Assembly (NCBI RefSeq): GCF_000473995.1 | Contig: NC_022571.1 | Location: forward strand, 2,883,416 to 2,947,415 | Length of the DNA stretch: 64,000 nt | From: Clostridium saccharobutylicum DSM 13864 | Lineage (GTDB): Bacteria > Bacillota > Clostridia > Clostridiales > Clostridiaceae | Direction: 5' to 3' | In this document: positions 9,602-17,020 of the stretch, in pieces | How the letters are laid out: each line of letters begins with the position of its first letter | Position numbering within the stretch: the first letter of the stretch is position 1 | Program-made: the position numbers and the translations under genes | Notes under the pieces: model-generated | What the model saw: the letters and a program-made list of their open reading frames with translations, nothing else | What the model was told of the DNA's origin: nothing | Database searches by the model: none

Positions 9602-10840
9602 TTAAGCTAATTCATCATTTAATTGTTCTTCAAATACTATTGATAATTCTGCTAAAGTACGACCCCAATTTGGTGTTGGTTGAGTCCACTTTTCTATAAT
9701 TTCCATAGTAGCTAGATAAACACATTTACTTAAAGATTCATCGGTTGGAAATACAGTTCTTGATTTAGTATACTTACGTATTTGTCTGTTAAATCCTTCA
9801 AGCGTATTAGTTGTATATATCATTTTTCTTATTTCAGGAGAGAAAGTGAAGAATGTTGATAGGTGACTCCAATTGTTATACCACGAATCTATTACAATAG
9901 CATATTTATCTCCCCACTTATCCTTTAAATTATCGAGCTGCGCTAGCGCAAGTTCCTCAGTTGAAGCCTTATAAACACATTTTAAATCTTTAATAAATTC
10001 TTTCTTATCTTTTGATGCTATATACTTAACTGAGTTTCTTATTTGGTGAACAATACATGTTTGAATGTTAACTGATGGAAATACAGTTTTAATGGCTTCT
10101 GGTAACCCCTTTAATCCGTCCATACATGCTATAAGGATTTCTCGTACGCCTCTATTTTTAAGATCAGTGCATATCTTTAACCAAAACTTAGCACCCTCAG
10201 CTTCATCTACCCAACTTCCTAAAATTTCTTTGTATCCTTGCATGTTGTATCCTAAGCATATATAAACAGCTTTATTCATAATCTTTCCATTGCTTCGCAC
10301 CTTGAAATACATACCATCCAAATACACTATTGGCTAAACTTTATCTAGTGATCTATTTTGCCACTCAACAGCACTTTCCATAACTTTATCTGTAATTCTA
10401 GATACCATAGAAGGTGATATTGTTATTCCATATAAGTCCTCTATTTCTGCTTGAATATCACTTGTGGTCATTCCTTTTGCGTAAAGAGAAATCACCTTTT
10501 TATCTAATTCTGTACACACAGTTTCGTATTTCTTTATAATTTGTGGCTCAAATTCAGCATTCCTATCTCTTGGTACGTCTAAATCGACGTCACCGAAGGA
10601 ACTTCTAAGATTTTTGGTACTATATCCATTTCGATAATTCTTTTTTGTAGAATCATTAGTTTCTGCTCTTTGATATTTATTTCTTCCAAGGTGTTCTTCC
10701 ATTTCACCTTCTAAAATATTTTCTAACACATCTTTAACTAATCTTTGAATTAAACCATTTTTACCCATGACATCATCGATAGTCTTACATTTCTTTACCT
10801 CAGCTTTGTAATCAAAGTCATCATCAATTGGTTTTGACAT
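9602..10840 (-). pseudogene. IS256/Mutator transposase, interrupted by an in-frame amber codon
   Basis: Read through, the frame encodes 412 amino-acid codons, normal for IS256 transposases. A TAG at 10334-10336 splits it into a 168-residue N-terminal part (start 10840, DNA-binding region) and a 241-residue C-terminal part (possible GTG start at 10327). Both parts are in the same frame. Related proteins usually have Tyr at this place (D-x-V-Y-P-I-V), so a single TAY-to-TAG change explains the break. The DDE triad lies wholly in the second part: Asp in Y-L-D-G, Asp in A-C-M-D-G, Glu in T-N-T-L-E-G-F-N-R. Most likely inactive, unless restart or suppression yields enough product. Confidence 0.88.
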
Positions 10841-10903
10841 ACATATTCCTCCTTTATTCTTTATGTATATTATTCCAAAACTACCAACTGATTATGTAAA
10901 AAA

Positions 10904-10944
10904 ACAGTAGATAGTTTTGTTTTTTACACAAAACTATCTACTGT
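10904..10944. repeat. Inverted copy of the IS right end, forming a 17-bp hairpin
   Basis: ACAGTAGATAGTTTTGT (10904-10920) is the exact reverse complement of 10928-10944, which is part of the right terminal repeat. The loop is 7 nt. The right end is therefore palindromic; the left end has no matching copy. Confidence 0.8.
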
Positions 10945-10947
10945 CCC

Positions 10948-10955
10948 TATTAATA
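10948..10955. repeat. IS target-site duplication, right
   Basis: TATTAATA, matching 9416-9423. Confidence 0.9.
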
Positions 10956-10973
10956 TTTTCTTATTAAAATATT

Positions 10974-12395
10974 CTATTCTAAAATTGTTTGTTCTTTGCT
11001 TTTTAAAGATTTTTTATCCTTTCCAAAAACAAATGATAAAATCAATCCAACTATAGCAATTCCAAATGCCACCATTGTTGCACTTGAAAATCCTGTGGCT
11101 ACTGCAACTTCATTTGATACATGTTGAGCTGCTAAAGTTTTAAGTTGAACTGCTGACATTATTCCCATAAAAAGTGATGACCCTATTGCTGCTGACACTT
11201 GTTGAAGTGTATTTACTATTGCCACTCCATGAGGATAATATTCTTTTGGTAATTGATTTAATGAATGTGTTTGACATGGTGACATAGTAAATCCAACACC
11301 TACGCAAACACATATGTAAGCTATTATTATTTTAATCAATGATGTTTCACTGCTACAATTAGCTAAAACAAATACAAATATAGCTATTATTCCAACTCCA
11401 GCTGGTACTAACAATTTTACACCGCACTTATCATAGATTTTTCCACCTATTGCTGTAGCAATCCCATTACAGATTATAGCTGGTAATAATGCAAGTGCTG
11501 CTATGAAACTTGTTGTTCCAAGTGATCCTTCCATAAACATTGGCAACATTACATTCATAGTAAACATAATCATCATCGATACCATTACTAATAATACACC
11601 CATTACGAATTTTGGGTATTTAAACGGAGATAAATTTAGCATAGGCTCGTTTAAAATAATTTGACGTTTCACAAATATTATCATGCAGATTATTCCTATT
11701 GCAAAGCTTAATATTGTAATTTTAACATCACTTCCGCTAATACTACTTATTCCATATATTATAGAACCTAATCCTATCGTTGAAAGAATAATTGATAAAT
11801 AATCTATTTTAGGCTTTGTAATTTCTGCTACATCTGCCAATACTAATTTTCCTGCTACCATAGCCAATGCTATAACTGGAATTAGGATTATAAATAATGT
11901 ATGCCAGCTAAAATATTGTAATATGATACCTGATACTGTTGGTCCAAATGCAGGCCCAAGTGAAATTGCACATACACATATTGCCATTGATGAGCCTATC
12001 TTTTCTTTTGGAGATACTAATAATACTGTATTCATCATAATTGGTATCATCATACCTGTTCCTGATGCCTGTATCATTCTTGAAATTAGCAACATAATAA
12101 ATGATCCTGAGCATGCTGCACATATTGTTCCTACTAACAATAACCCTAATGCACTTAAAAATAATTGTTTAGTTTTAAACGTTTGAATAAGAAATGCCGT
12201 TACTGGTACCATAACAGATGTTACTATCATATAAGCTGTAATTAACCATTGAACAGTTCCAGCTGTAACATTCATCTCTTTCATTATTCCTGATAACGCT
12301 ACATTTAATATAGTTTCATTAAATGTGGCTATAAATGCACTGAATACTAATATTGATATAATTGCTGTTGCGTTTACTTTGTTTTTTTGTTTCAT
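10974..12395 (-). CDS. MFS drug-efflux transporter, DHA2 (EmrB/QacA) type
   Basis: 473-residue, ~14-helix proton-coupled exporter. Family features include N-E-T-I-L-N-V-A-L in helix 1 and the motif-C-like G-P-A-F-G-P-T-V-S-G in helix 5. It probably exports toxic organic compounds. GGAGG precedes ATG 12395. The TetR gene lies just upstream in the same direction, and TAGACCAGTCTA between them matches a site before the TetR gene, so repression by that TetR is very likely. The IS256 element ends 27 bp downstream of its stop codon. Confidence 0.9.
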   Translation of the reverse strand: MKQKNKVNATAIISILVFSAFIATFNETILNVALSGIMKEMNVTAGTVQWLITAYMIVTSVMVPVTAFLIQTFKTKQLFLSALGLLLVGTICAACSGSFIMLLISRMIQASGTGMMIPIMMNTVLLVSPKEKIGSSMAICVCAISLGPAFGPTVSGIILQYFSWHTLFIILIPVIALAMVAGKLVLADVAEITKPKIDYLSIILSTIGLGSIIYGISSISGSDVKITILSFAIGIICMIIFVKRQIILNEPMLNLSPFKYPKFVMGVLLVMVSMMIMFTMNVMLPMFMEGSLGTTSFIAALALLPAIICNGIATAIGGKIYDKCGVKLLVPAGVGIIAIFVFVLANCSSETSLIKIIIAYICVCVGVGFTMSPCQTHSLNQLPKEYYPHGVAIVNTLQQVSAAIGSSLFMGIMSAVQLKTLAAQHVSNEVAVATGFSSATMVAFGIAIVGLILSFVFGKDKKSLKSKEQTILE

Positions 12396-12412
12396 TTATT
12401 TCCTCCGTTTAT

Positions 12413-12424
12413 TAGACCAGTCTA
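12413..12424. promoter_or_regulatory. Candidate TetR operator upstream of the MFS gene
   Basis: TAGAC-CA-GTCTA, a 5-2-5 palindrome 17 bp before the MFS start. It is nearly identical to GTGACTGGTCTA at 13106-13117, upstream of the TetR gene. Confidence 0.7.
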
Positions 12425-12508
12425 CATAATAAATTCCAACCAAATAAATCATCTTAAAACATTATTTTTTTAGTATTTAATCTTTTTAAGATAACTATTA
12501 GTAGATTT

Positions 12509-13078
12509 CTACTCTCTTATTAATATTGGTATTTGCTTGCCAAGTCTTCTTAAAGTTTCACCATTCCTTATAGTCAAGCTAACAGTAATAGCGCCTTCCA
12601 TCATAGTCAATATCAATATTGCTATATCTTCAGCTCTTTTTTCGCTAATTCCAAAATCAATTAACTTTTTAATATATATATTCTGTATTGTTTTAAAAAC
12701 TTTTTCACAAGCATTCCTTAAAACTTCACTAGAATTATATGTCTCCAAAGCTACTAAACTTATAGACATATCATGCATTTTTTTATTATTATCTATTATT
12801 TCTGCAAGTTTATTGATATTAAAGACAATACCATCAATGGGATTTTCAAAAACATCTATATTTTTTTTTAAGTTGGTAGTTATTTTTTCACCTGCTAATT
12901 TTATTGATTCTAAAGCAAGTTCTTCTTTCCCATTTGGAAAATGATAATATAATGAACCTTTTGGAGCTCCGCTCTCTTTTAAAATTTCATTTAATCCAGT
13001 TGCATTGTATCCCTTAACTTCAAAAAGTTTATATGCAGTTTCAATAAATTTCTCTTTTGCATTTGTATTATTTCTCAT
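12509..13078 (-). CDS. TetR/AcrR-family repressor
   Basis: 189 residues. The N-terminal helix-turn-helix has the typical G-Y-N-A-T-G-L-N-E-I-L-K-E-S-G-A-P-K-G-S-L-Y-Y-H-F order at residues ~24-48, and an all-helical ligand domain follows. It is the first gene of a pair with the MFS exporter, 113 bp apart. Matching palindromes before both genes indicate autorepression and control of the exporter. The ligand is unknown. Confidence 0.9.
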   Translation of the reverse strand: MRNNTNAKEKFIETAYKLFEVKGYNATGLNEILKESGAPKGSLYYHFPNGKEELALESIKLAGEKITTNLKKNIDVFENPIDGIVFNINKLAEIIDNNKKMHDMSISLVALETYNSSEVLRNACEKVFKTIQNIYIKKLIDFGISEKRAEDIAILILTMMEGAITVSLTIRNGETLRRLGKQIPILIRE

Positions 13079-13105
13079 GAGCTTATACCTTCCAAACTTA
13101 TTATA

Positions 13106-13117
13106 GTGACTGGTCTA
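13106..13117. promoter_or_regulatory. Candidate TetR operator upstream of the TetR gene
   Basis: GTGACTGGTCTA, 28 bp before the TetR start. The right half-site GGTCTA is identical to that of the operator at 12413-12424, and the left half has two changes. Confidence 0.65.
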
Positions 13118-13180
13118 TATTTTAAATTATATGACTAAACACTGTTAGTTTCAATACTAACAAAATCTATTAAAGATTTT

Positions 13181-14170
13181 CTATTTATTTTCTGGTTTAG
13201 AATATGATAAATAGTTTTTATATTTTTCTAACATTTTAGGTAATTCACTAGCTTTAGGATTTGGCTTTAATGCAATATCATTTAACTCATCACCATGCTC
13301 AAATTTTCCTGAAAGCATTACATGTGAATGAACCTTATCTTCTTCTGAAATTTCAAATTTAACTTTATTATTTATTACATTTAAAGTTCCTTTGACTCCA
13401 CAAACAGCACATACTGCTGGATAATTCTTATCTTCATTTCTTATTTCTATAAGTTTTGAATGACAAAGAGGACAAATTCCTGGTTCTCCTATAAATTCTG
13501 GTTTCTTTTTGTTATCAGATAAAGTTCTATCTGTTTGTTCTAATAGACATTTTGCTACATGACGTCCTGATTTTCTTGCTTTAGCTAATGCATCATCATT
13601 AAATGCTACACTTCCTGGAAGGCCTGTCCAGTTAACTAATATTTTATCTACAACATCCATATGAGTTGATATAAGTGATAAATGCATTAATGGAAGAGCC
13701 AGGTTATCCCATTCACTTCCTCCAACAGCTATAAGTGATGCTACTCTTGTCTTAAAAGATCTTTCATCAACTGGAGTTCCAGTAGTTATTCCTTTTTCTT
13801 CACGATTCTTTTTAGAAATAAGTCTAAATGCTACATCATGAGATGGTCCCATTCTATCAGCTAAAATCTTTAATAATCCAGTAGGTCCTTTTTCATAAAT
13901 TGGTGATCCAAGAATTAATCCGTCACATTCCATAATCTTTTCTTCAATGAATGCAAAATCATCATCCTTAATAATACATTCTCCAGAACTTGATTTTCCA
14001 AGCAAACTTACGACACATGCGTTACAGCCTGTACAAGGTTTAATATTCAAATCATTTAATCTTACTAATTCTACCTCTGCACCTAATTCTTCCGTTCCCA
14101 TTAAAGCTTCCTTAACAAGAATTTCTGAATTACTCATTTTTCTTCCACATGTTAATCCTAATATTTTCAT
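13181..14170 (-). CDS. Flavodoxin-fold oxidoreductase with Cys cluster and zinc ribbon
   Basis: 329 residues. Residues 1-~190 are an NADPH-dependent FMN reductase/iron-sulfur flavoprotein-like domain (start M-K-I-L-G-L-T-C-G-R). C-T-G-C-N-A-C at ~46-52 plus a later Cys before I-I-K-D-D-D can hold a cluster, as in archaeal Isf proteins. A C-terminal extension has two CxxC pairs (C-P-L-C, C-A-V-C) at ~234-262, consistent with a zinc ribbon. It probably transfers electrons to an unknown acceptor. It is longer than simple members of the family. It lies upstream of and parallel to the TetR/MFS pair, with 102 bp between. Confidence 0.75.
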   Translation of the reverse strand: MKILGLTCGRKMSNSEILVKEALMGTEELGAEVELVRLNDLNIKPCTGCNACVVSLLGKSSSGECIIKDDDFAFIEEKIMECDGLILGSPIYEKGPTGLLKILADRMGPSHDVAFRLISKKNREEKGITTGTPVDERSFKTRVASLIAVGGSEWDNLALPLMHLSLISTHMDVVDKILVNWTGLPGSVAFNDDALAKARKSGRHVAKCLLEQTDRTLSDNKKKPEFIGEPGICPLCHSKLIEIRNEDKNYPAVCAVCGVKGTLNVINNKVKFEISEEDKVHSHVMLSGKFEHGDELNDIALKPNPKASELPKMLEKYKNYLSYSKPENK

Positions 14171-14485
14171 ATAATTTCTCCTTACATATAATATATTTAT
14201 GAATATTGTTTTTACTCACTTTTTGAATTATATCAATTTATTTGTATTCTAATAAGTTATTTTTACCTTTAGATCAAAAAAACTAATTTTCTTAACATAT
14301 GTACTCGTTATCAATTAAGTTATATACTTAATGAAATAAACTACCATATATAACTTATATAAAAAATTAACGACGATTTTACTTGTTGCATTTCACTTTA
14401 AAAACATTTTTATAATATTATTGTTTAATTTTCTGTATATAAAAAAGGATATGAATATAAATTCACATCCTATAATAAGCTTAAT
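14171..14485. other. AT-rich gap
   Basis: No gene or conserved motif seen apart from the terminator at 14441-14471. Confidence 0.5.
14441..14471 (-). terminator. Terminator of the b5-like gene
   Basis: On the minus strand, AGGATGTGAAT pairs with ATTCATATCCT around TTAT and is followed by T5-6. Confidence 0.75.
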
Positions 14486-15502
14486 TTACTCGTAGTACAA
14501 TCTATTTCTTTTATTTACAGTACTACTCCCATTTCTTGTATTTGTGCCTGTGCTTCCTCCTGTACCCATTCCGCTTCCTGAGCCAAAACTACCAGTACCT
14601 GTACCGAAGCCTCCGGCGCCCATTCCGCTTCCTGAACCAAAGCCACCAGTGCCTGTACCAAAACCACCTGCACCCATTCCGCTTCCTGGACCAAAGCCAC
14701 CAGTACCTGTAGAACCTCCAGTAGTTGTTCCTGTGCCACCTCCGGTAGTTGTTCCCATGCCACCTCCGGTAGTTGTTCCCATGCCACCTCCGGTAGTTGT
14801 TCCCATGCCACCTCCAGTAGTTGTTCCCATGCCACCTCCGGTAGTTGTTCCCATGCCACCTCCGGTAGTTGTTCCCATGCCACCTCCAGTAGTTGTTCCC
14901 ATGCCACCTTTTAGCAATTGAGATGCACCACTATTTTGCCAATTTTGAACTTGGTTAATTGCTTCTTGAGGAGTTTTTCCTAATCCAACAAGCACTCCCA
15001 TCAAAGTAATCCTCTGATATAAACGTTGCATGTCAGTTCCCTGTGTACCCATGGTACTTCCCTGTGTACCCATGGTACTTTGATTACTTTCTCTTAAAGC
15101 ATAACTGACTAATGGAGTAATATACCTAATCCAATCATCTGGAGTAAATTTTGATGTATCTTGCTTTGCTTGCCTGTTCATGGACATGAAGAAATCATTC
15201 ACATCATAGTTATCCGAAAGTATTCCTACTATAGGTGCATTATCAAGAATTTCAGCCATACCATGACAAGAATTTAATTGGTTTGTTAAATCTTTACCAG
15301 CAAAAATACCATGGTGTGTTCCTCCGCTCCAAGAGCCTTCTTTGCTCACATCATAGACTATTCCATTCACAGACACATACGCTGGTTTTCCATTACTTCC
15401 ATCATACTGTGATAATTCATCTAAAGTAAATTTTTTTTGTTCTCTATATTGTTCATTATCTACAAGTTCTCTAATGGTTTTGAAATCAAAATAAATAGAC
15501 AT
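14486..15502 (-). CDS. Cytochrome-b5-like domain protein with Gly/Thr-rich tandem repeats
   Basis: 338 residues. Residues ~20-95 match the cytochrome b5-like heme/steroid-binding fold (F-T-L-D-E-L..Y-V-S-V-N-G-I-V-Y-D-V; G-T-H-H-G-I-F-A-G-K-D-L-T; C-H-G). Residues ~100-195 are a helical segment. From ~199 there are eight copies of an 8-residue unit G-G-M-G-T-T-T-G, then three 18-residue Gly-rich units. No signal peptide is visible. The DNA repeats are 24 and 54 bp, both multiples of three, so copy-number change alters length but not frame. Clostridial relatives keep the b5 domain; the repetitive tail is the odd part. The role is unknown; redox or ligand binding is inferred. Confidence 0.7.
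   Translation of the reverse strand: MSIYFDFKTIRELVDNEQYREQKKFTLDELSQYDGSNGKPAYVSVNGIVYDVSKEGSWSGGTHHGIFAGKDLTNQLNSCHGMAEILDNAPIVGILSDNYDVNDFFMSMNRQAKQDTSKFTPDDWIRYITPLVSYALRESNQSTMGTQGSTMGTQGTDMQRLYQRITLMGVLVGLGKTPQEAINQVQNWQNSGASQLLKGGMGTTTGGGMGTTTGGGMGTTTGGGMGTTTGGGMGTTTGGGMGTTTGGGMGTTTGGGTGTTTGGSTGTGGFGPGSGMGAGGFGTGTGGFGSGSGMGAGGFGTGTGSFGSGSGMGTGGSTGTNTRNGSSTVNKRNRLYYE
14565..14715 (-). repeat. 54-bp tandem repeat, about 3 copies, in the b5-like gene
   Basis: CCCATTCCGCTTCCTG recurs at 14565, 14619 and 14673, exactly 54 bp apart, encoding an 18-residue Gly/Phe/Ser-rich unit. Confidence 0.85.
14721..14908 (-). repeat. 24-bp tandem repeat, about 8 copies, in the b5-like gene
   Basis: Units start at 14721 and every 24 bp to 14889. 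Each encodes G-G-M-G-T-T-T-G with only third-base changes (CCGGTA/CCAGTA) and one M-to-T variant. The near-identity suggests recent expansion. Confidence 0.9.
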
Positions 15503-15625
15503 TTATACCTCACATGTATTTCTATATATAAAATGTATGAATCTAGAGCTATAAAAATGCATATTTCTACTATAAAGTATTCATGTATTAGTTTATTAAT
15601 ATAATTAATAATAAGAAAGATCTTA

Positions 15626-15728
15626 TATATAAGCTCTAATTATTAAAATTCATAAATAATAAACATTGCTCTGTACTTGCTTTGCTGAGACTTAAAATTT
15701 ATAAATAAAATCTTTTAGAACTTATATA
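15626..15728. repeat. Family C repeat, copy 1 (~103 bp)
   Basis: Ends TATATAAGCTCTAATTATT and ..TTTTAGAACTTATATA are inverted. The interior AATAATAAACATTGCTCT and GACTTAAAATTTATAAAT is shared almost base for base with 38060-38163. It has no coding capacity and is MITE-like. The rest of the 15503-16015 gap is AT-rich without a gene. Confidence 0.75.
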
Positions 15729-16015
15729 AATTATTTTTCTCTTATTCTTCATGAACTATCTTTCAATTTATAGTTATATAAATTGAAAGCTATACTGAAG
15801 ATTAATGTCAATTTATATCATTAATTTTATTAACTATATTATAACTTGACTATACTTTTTAATAATTATATAGTTATATATGCTAAATAATTTCAAGTTA
15901 TTATATAAATGATTTTTACATCTATAATTTCTATAATATAATATTTTAGTTTTTATTTACAGTAACAGAATAGATATTAAAAAATACTAATATTAATGGA
16001 GATGATAAATTACAA

Positions 16016-16804
16016 ATGAGATATTTAAGTGATTACCACATACATTCAACATATTCTTTTGATGCTAATCAAACAATTGAAGATATTGTAATTAAATCTA
16101 TTTCAATGAACTTAAATGAAATATGTTTAACTGAGCATATTAGCTTTGATCCTAAAGATAATAGTTACAAATTCTTTGATTTTAAAGATTATGAAAGTGA
16201 GATAAAAAAACTTTCTCAGAAATATTATGGAAAAATTCTTATAAAGCAAGGACTCGAGACAGGAGAATATCCTCTTTATAAGAAAGATTTTGATAACTAC
16301 TTTAAAGAGCATGATATTGATTTTATTATAGGTTCAATACATAATCTTAATGGTGAAGGTTTTAGAAAAAACATTTCAGAAAATGGTGTTAATTATACAT
16401 ATGAAGCTTATTTTAAAGAAATTCTTAACTATGCTAAAATGGGGGATTTTGATATACTTGGACATCTTGACATTGTTCAACGTTATGCTTTTAAATCTGG
16501 AGGAATATATAACTTAGATGACTATAAAGATTACATATATGCTATTTTAAAGACAATAATTTCTAGAGGCAAGGGAATAGAAATAAACACTTCTGGCTTA
16601 TCTAATAACCTACTATTTCCAAAGTTAGAAATACTACAAATGTATAAAGATTTGAATGGTGAAATTTTAACAGTCGGTTCTGATGCCCATTCCTGTGATA
16701 GAGTTGGTGATGGAATTAGCTATGTTTATGATTTACTAAAAGATATAGGATTTAAATATGTATTCACTTTTGATAAGAGAAAAATGAATGGCATACTTTT
16801 ATAA
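16016..16804 (+). CDS. PHP-domain phosphatase, histidinol-phosphatase (HisJ) family
   Basis: 262 residues with the metal-binding PHP motifs in order: D-Y-H-I-H-S near the N terminus, L-T-E-H-I-S, I-G-S-I-H-N, L-G-H-L-D-I, and S-D-A-H-S near the C terminus. The family hydrolyses phosphate monoesters such as histidinol phosphate with a trinuclear metal site. There is no his gene nearby, so the substrate is unproved. The ribosome site GGAG is 14 nt from the ATG. A five-codon reading frame starts inside that spacer and its TGA overlaps the ATG (ATGA), which may allow coupling. Confidence 0.8.
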   Translation: MRYLSDYHIHSTYSFDANQTIEDIVIKSISMNLNEICLTEHISFDPKDNSYKFFDFKDYESEIKKLSQKYYGKILIKQGLETGEYPLYKKDFDNYFKEHDIDFIIGSIHNLNGEGFRKNISENGVNYTYEAYFKEILNYAKMGDFDILGHLDIVQRYAFKSGGIYNLDDYKDYIYAILKTIISRGKGIEINTSGLSNNLLFPKLEILQMYKDLNGEILTVGSDAHSCDRVGDGISYVYDLLKDIGFKYVFTFDKRKMNGILL

Positions 16805-16807
16805 GCT

Positions 16808-16848
16808 AAAATACTTAGGCATCTAATAATAATGTCTAGGTATTTTTT
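16808..16848 (+). terminator. Terminator of the PHP gene
   Basis: AAATACTTAGGCAT pairs with ATGTCTAGGTATTT (two G-U pairs) around CTAATAA, followed by a T-run. Confidence 0.8.
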
Positions 16849-16940
16849 AATCATGTACTTATTGTATGATGAATTGTTTCAATGTAACTTATAACATATT
16901 TTGCGCACAGCAATTAATTTATACAAATATTGCATGGAAA

Positions 16941-17003
16941 ATTATCCAAAAAAGTATTATAATATAGATATATTGGATAAATATGGACATTGTAATACTT
17001 TTT
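16941..17003 (+). promoter_or_regulatory. Two interleaved dyads over the kinase promoter region
   Basis: TTATCCA/TGGATAA (16942-16948, 16974-16980) is interlocked with AAAAAGTATTATAAT/ATTGTAATACTTTTT (16949-16963, 16989-17003; one mismatch). The second ends 17 bp before the kinase ATG and contains TATAAT at 16958. They cannot both form. They could be operators in DNA or alternative RNA folds; the sequence does not decide. Confidence 0.4.
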
Positions 17004-17020
17004 AGATTGGGTGATTTAAT

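Larger units (their letters stand above)
9424..10947. mobile_element. IS256-family insertion sequence, 1524 bp
   Basis: Terminal inverted repeats are GGGACTCTAGATAATTTTGTG at the left end and, read inward from the right, GGGACAGTAGATAGTTTTGTG, which differ at only three positions. Flanking TATTAATA duplications show a genuine insertion event. It carries one Mutator-type transposase gene on the minus strand, broken by a single amber codon. Intact ends and target duplication imply a fairly recent insertion between glnN and the MFS gene. Confidence 0.93.

Noticed and set aside
9602-10840. Two separate transposase genes
   Set aside because: Both parts are in one frame, separated only by a TAG and two codons, and together match a single full-length IS256 transposase.
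14565-14908. Possible CRISPR array
   Set aside because: Units are directly tandem without unique spacers and lie inside a coding frame.
14515-14921. Overlapping frames on both strands inside the b5-like gene (125-residue Pro/Val repeat, 130-residue Trp/Glu repeat)
   Set aside because: They are shadows of the 24-bp and 54-bp tandem repeats. Neither has a ribosome site, and the b5-domain frame is the one with a recognisable fold and start.
15998-16016. Five-codon upstream frame before the PHP gene
   Set aside because: Its TGA overlaps the gene's ATG, which might allow coupling, but it is too short to call as a gene.
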